This document shows positions 60,847-64,000 of a stretch of 64,000 nucleotides of DNA, in pieces. The DNA is from Marchantia polymorpha subsp. ruderalis. Lineage: Eukaryota; Streptophyta; Marchantiopsida; Marchantiales; Marchantiaceae. The stretch spans positions 4,360,001-4,424,000 of the forward strand of contig AP031357.1 of the NCBI GenBank assembly GCA_037833965.1, read 5' to 3'. Below the pieces are notes generated by a model. It had not been told where the DNA came from and ran no database searches. It saw only the letters and a list, made by a program, of their open reading frames with translations. Position 1 is the stretch's first letter, and the number at the start of each line of letters is the position of its first letter. The position numbers and the translations under genes were made by a program.

Positions 60847-61767
60847 TGTGGTACCCCACTTTTGGCAATTTTGAGGAAATTAAAACATTTTTGGAAAACT
60901 GTACCCTGGCAGCATTGTAAATAGCCTTCGGTACATCAAAACGGAGTGAATCCGGAAGATCGCGGGGATTCTCGAGGGATCTTGTAGAATCTAGGATTTG
61001 GGGTGCAGCAGTAAGGACAGGCACCACCCTCCCTGCGAGCTCTGCAGTTAGGATCCCTGCGACGCAAGGCGCAAAACCCGCCTTCGGAGGGTGCGTCCGC
61101 GGCGGTAGGGAAATCCTCCATAATTAGGTCAACCCTCGGGCGCCTTGACCAAGTTAGGGTCTCGTTGGAAAGAGCTCGACGCACTGATTCCAACGAGTCC
61201 AAGAACGCTTGGAACGGATGAGGACTTAGGGAGTTATCACTATTGGAAGATACGGAGACGGTCGCCTTCGGCGGAAGGAGTTCGCCACCGGCGGGAATTC
61301 CGCCTACGCGGAAGGGGGAATCAAGTTTTGTCCTATGCGCGGACGAAGGAAGTTCGCCTGTGCACAGGCGAAGTAGGGTTTGGCGAGGCGCGAAGTCCGC
61401 CTACGCACAGGCGTTCGCCTGTGCACAGGCGCTTCGGCGTCGGCGGAAAATCCGCCTTGGGCCCTAGAAATGCGCCTTGTGAGGTAGAAAGTGTACGGCG
61501 CCTTCCGCGCCAGCGCGGCGCCGCGGACGAGCAAGGAGCCGCCAGAGTAATCAAATCTGTACGGACCATGCGGACGGGACGGGTGGATGCGCTCTTAGAC
61601 GGACGGAGTTGCGGCGGCGGAAGCGCCGACGAAGAGACAAGGAACGGACAGACTGGACGGAGACGGCTGACCACGGTCAACGCCTTCCGCGCCAGCGCGA
61701 CGCCGCGCACGGAATTCGCCTGCGCACAGGCGAGCGCCTGTGCACAGGAGGATGAAGTTCCGCGCCG
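60847..61767 (+). repeat. Element 1 3' LTR, first 921 bp
   Basis: The LTR begins TGTGGTACCCCAC. It is palindrome-rich U3 without a gene, including a GAAGTAGGG segment (near 61370) that element 3 lacks but element 6 has. It is cut at 61767 by element 5; the remainder lies right of the window. Confidence 0.88.
61763..61767. repeat. Presumed target-site duplication CGCCG of element 5, left copy
   Basis: CGCCG are the five bases before the new LTR start. The right copy is outside the window, so this cannot be confirmed. Confidence 0.5.
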
Positions 61768-64000
61768 TGTGGTACCCCACTTTTGGCAATTTTGAGGAAA
61801 TTAAAACATTTTTGGAAAACTGTACCCTGGCAGCATTGTAAATAGCCTTCGGTACATCAAAACAGAGTGAATCCGGAAGATCGCGGGGATTCTCGAGGGA
61901 TCTTGTAGAATCTGGGATTTGGGGTGCCGCAGTAAGGACAGGCACCACCCTCCCTGCGAGCTCCGCAGTTAGGATCTCTACAGCGCAAGGCGCAAAATCC
62001 GCCTTCGGAGGTTGCGTCCGCGGCTGTAGGGAAACCCCCCGTAATTAGGTAAGCCCTCGGGCGCCTTGACCAAGTTAGGGTCCCGTTGGAAAGATCTCAA
62101 CGCGCTGATTCTAACGAGCCCAAGAACGCTTGGAACGGACGAGGACTTAGGGAGTTATCGCTACTGGAAGAAACGGAGGCGGTCGCCTTCGGCGGAAGGA
62201 TTTCGCCACCGGCGCGAATTCCGCCTACGCGGAAGGGGGATTCAAGTTTTGTCCTATGCACGGACGAAGGCGTTCGCCTGTGCACAGGCGACGTAGGGTT
62301 AGGGAAGGCGCGAAGTCCGCCTACGCACAGGCGAACGCCTGTGCACAGGCGCTTCGGCGTCGGCGGGAAATCCGCCTTGGGCCCTAGAAATGCGCCTTGT
62401 GAGGTAGAAAGTGTACGGCGCCTTCCGAGCCAGCGCGGCGCCACGTACGGCCGCCAGAGTAATCCCATCGGTACGGACCGTGCGGACGGCACGGGTGGAT
62501 GCGCTCTTGGACGGGCGGAGTTACGACGGCGGAAGCGCCGACGGAGAGACAAGGAACGGACAGACTGGACGGAGACGGCTGACCACGGTCAACGCCTTCC
62601 GCGCCAGCGCAGCGCCGCGGACGGAATTCGCCTGCGCACAGGCGAACGCTTGTGCACAGGAGGATGTTCAAGTTCCGCACCGGCGGAGGATCCGCCGAGG
62701 CCCCTGCCTGCGCACAGGCAGGAGTTGAATTTTTGTCCGACATGCGGACGCACGCGTCAAGGCAGAAGGAGACTGGCCGAGGGGCGGTACGAACAAGTGT
62801 ACCGCGCAAGGCGGAAAGCTCGCCTTCGGCGCTACGCCCCCATGTCCGGAGGATGACACGCTCGCGGAGTTCAAATCCGCCAATTCGAGCGTGAGAGTTT
62901 AATCGACGACGGCGGAGCGTGAAGCCGCGCGTGAGAGCGAAGACCGTTCCAGCGTACAGCCGGCGCGGCCATCAAGTGAGACGTTCTTCACGACCAAGAG
63001 CCGACCATGACCTTCGACCGGGCGGCGGAGAGCGTCCCATTCTTGAATTCGCGATTCCAATCTCTTGTGCACGCTGCGCGCATCCATCTGCTGGCTGCGG
63101 ACCATTCTCGACGTCGTCACACAGGAGATTTCTTGCTGATTGAGGGAGAAGTGAGTGCGCGTGATTTGGAATTGAGAGCGATTAGAGTTTGCCGAGAGAG
63201 AAAGAAACGCGGACAGTGCAGAAGTAGAATGAGCGGGCGAGCGAACCCCAGGAACGCAATGACGAGACCGAGCAGATTGCGGATGGTGCCACTTCGCCTG
63301 CCGCAGAACGGGCTGCGCGCTTTCGAGGAGCGCTTAATAGCAAGAAAGCTCGATTTCTTGCTATGGGGATGGAATTACATCTGCGCGAATATGGTGCGCG
63401 AGTGGCTAGAGCCACAGGGACCACCCTCGCGCGGATTGCGTCCGCATGTTGACCGGTGGACAGTCCAAGATTGGGCGCAGGCGTTGGGAAGATGTGCTGG
63501 CATGCCAGGGCATCTCCTTTTCGACAGTGAGAGCATCAAGGTGACCAAACAAGAAGAGGCGCAATTTGTGGAGCTGTTCAAGACCGGGAGGTCTACCAAG
63601 AATGGGTACAGGACCCGTGATTACAAGGATCGATTTCGCCGGACTTTGTCTGCGGCGCTGATGCAATTACTGCAGCCGCACCGCGCCTGCTACATCACAT
63701 TGTGGCAGGTCTCTTTTGTGGAGTGCGTCATCGAGGGAACTCCAATTCACTGGGCGAGCATCCTGCACCGGGTGATGCGACAGCACGCTTTTGAGGAGAA
63801 GGGGGGAACTCTAAACCATCTCTCTCCTTTCCTCATCAATTTTTATCGACAGCGGAATTGTTTGACAGCGGCGGAGCTTGAACACTTTCCGCCATTGTCC
63901 ATCGACCATCCCGGGAAGTATGTGCGGGAGAACGAGGTCGATACTGACGCAGAGGAGTCCCCGACTTCTACCCCATCAAGACGGAGGGACGAAGGGAGAC
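61768..64000 (+). mobile_element. Element 5: R1 LTR (solo or 5' LTR of a full element), cut by the window edge
   Basis: A second TGTGGTACCCCAC start interrupts element 1's LTR in mid-sequence. The following 2233 bp are R1 U3 with its own substitutions, so it is a separate copy. Bases 61768-63258 are palindrome-rich and non-coding. The long LTR frame starts at 63259. Whether it is a solo LTR or a full element cannot be seen here. Confidence 0.88.
63259..64000 (+). CDS. U3-encoded LTR protein (element 5), first 247 codons, runs off the window
   Basis: The N-terminal conserved domain is complete and open in this copy, with WGWNYICANM, GRCAG, RTRDYKDRFRR and GGTLNHLSP. The start has the AACGCAATG context. 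The frame is also open upstream to 63007. The rest, including the disordered middle and coiled coil, lies outside the window. Confidence 0.68.
   Translation, partial: MTRPSRLRMVPLRLPQNGLRAFEERLIARKLDFLLWGWNYICANMVREWLEPQGPPSRGLRPHVDRWTVQDWAQALGRCAGMPGHLLFDSESIKVTKQEEAQFVELFKTGRSTKNGYRTRDYKDRFRRTLSAALMQLLQPHRACYITLWQVSFVECVIEGTPIHWASILHRVMRQHAFEEKGGTLNHLSPFLINFYRQRNCLTAAELEHFPPLSIDHPGKYVRENEVDTDAEESPTSTPSRRRDEGR

Larger units (their letters stand above)
1..64000 (+). mobile_element. Element 1: outermost R1-family Ty3/gypsy retrotransposon, both ends outside the window
   Basis: This is the host element into which everything else is inserted. Its parts are the 5' LTR (1-563 and 5958-10123), primer site, gag-protease (10210-10505 and 55430-57968), pol (57969-60809), polypurine tract and 3' LTR (60847-61767). 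By alignment with the 3' LTR, base 1 equals base 61509, so about 660 bp of the 5' LTR lie left of the window. The rest of the 3' LTR lies right of it, beyond element 5. Protease, RT, RNase H and integrase are in the order of Ty3/gypsy elements, without a chromodomain. Pol is open, but gag is split by element 2 and both LTRs carry insertions, so the copy is dead as it stands. Confidence 0.9.

Overview
The window is almost entirely nested LTR retrotransposons. No ordinary host gene, rRNA or tRNA gene was found. Gag, protease, reverse transcriptase, RNase H and integrase are of the non-chromodomain Ty3/gypsy type found in plants (Athila/Tat-like), and two primer sites resemble plant tRNA ends. 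One LTR carries a fragment resembling plant UBE2O/PHO2-type E2 enzymes. This points to a land plant or close streptophyte with a repeat-rich, fairly GC-rich genome. I cannot name the species.

Six elements, all on the + strand, are stacked like Russian dolls. The junctions can be read from LTR ends (TGTG...CA) and 5-bp target duplications. Element 1 (family R1) is the outer host: its 5' LTR starts off the left edge and its 3' LTR begins at 60847. A solo R1 LTR (element 6, 564-5952, duplication CGTCC) sits in element 1's 5' LTR. Element 2 (family R3, 10506-55424, GTGCG) sits in element 1's gag. Element 3 (R1, 14686-46696, GAGTG) sits in element 2's gag. Element 4 (R2, 27750-43272, CTGGG) sits in element 3's 3' LTR. 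Element 5 (R1, from 61768) sits in element 1's 3' LTR and runs off the right edge.

R1 and R2 elements have giant LTRs (about 5.35 and 4.86 kb). Each carries a long reading frame (851-962 codons in intact copies) inside the LTR, upstream of a conserved TATA box. By that TATA the frame lies in U3, so in a full-length RNA it would follow pol, a position comparable to U3-encoded accessory genes of some retroviruses. The predicted protein has a conserved N-terminal domain, a fast-changing disordered middle, an acidic tract, a C-terminal coiled coil and a basic tail. The internal region holds a 22-nt spacer with a hairpin, a tRNA-Asp-like primer site, a 13-codon uORF overlapping the gag start, gag-protease, and then pol in the same frame behind a single UAG followed by CAA UUA or CAA CUA, the known CARYYA readthrough context.

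Element 4 looks complete and recent: its LTRs have equal length and I found only six differences. Element 3 is broken in gag, pol and one LTR frame. Element 2 would have one uninterrupted Gag-Pol frame without element 3, and its 3-kb LTRs carry host-like coding fragments. The nesting gives the insertion order 1, then 2, then 3, then 4.
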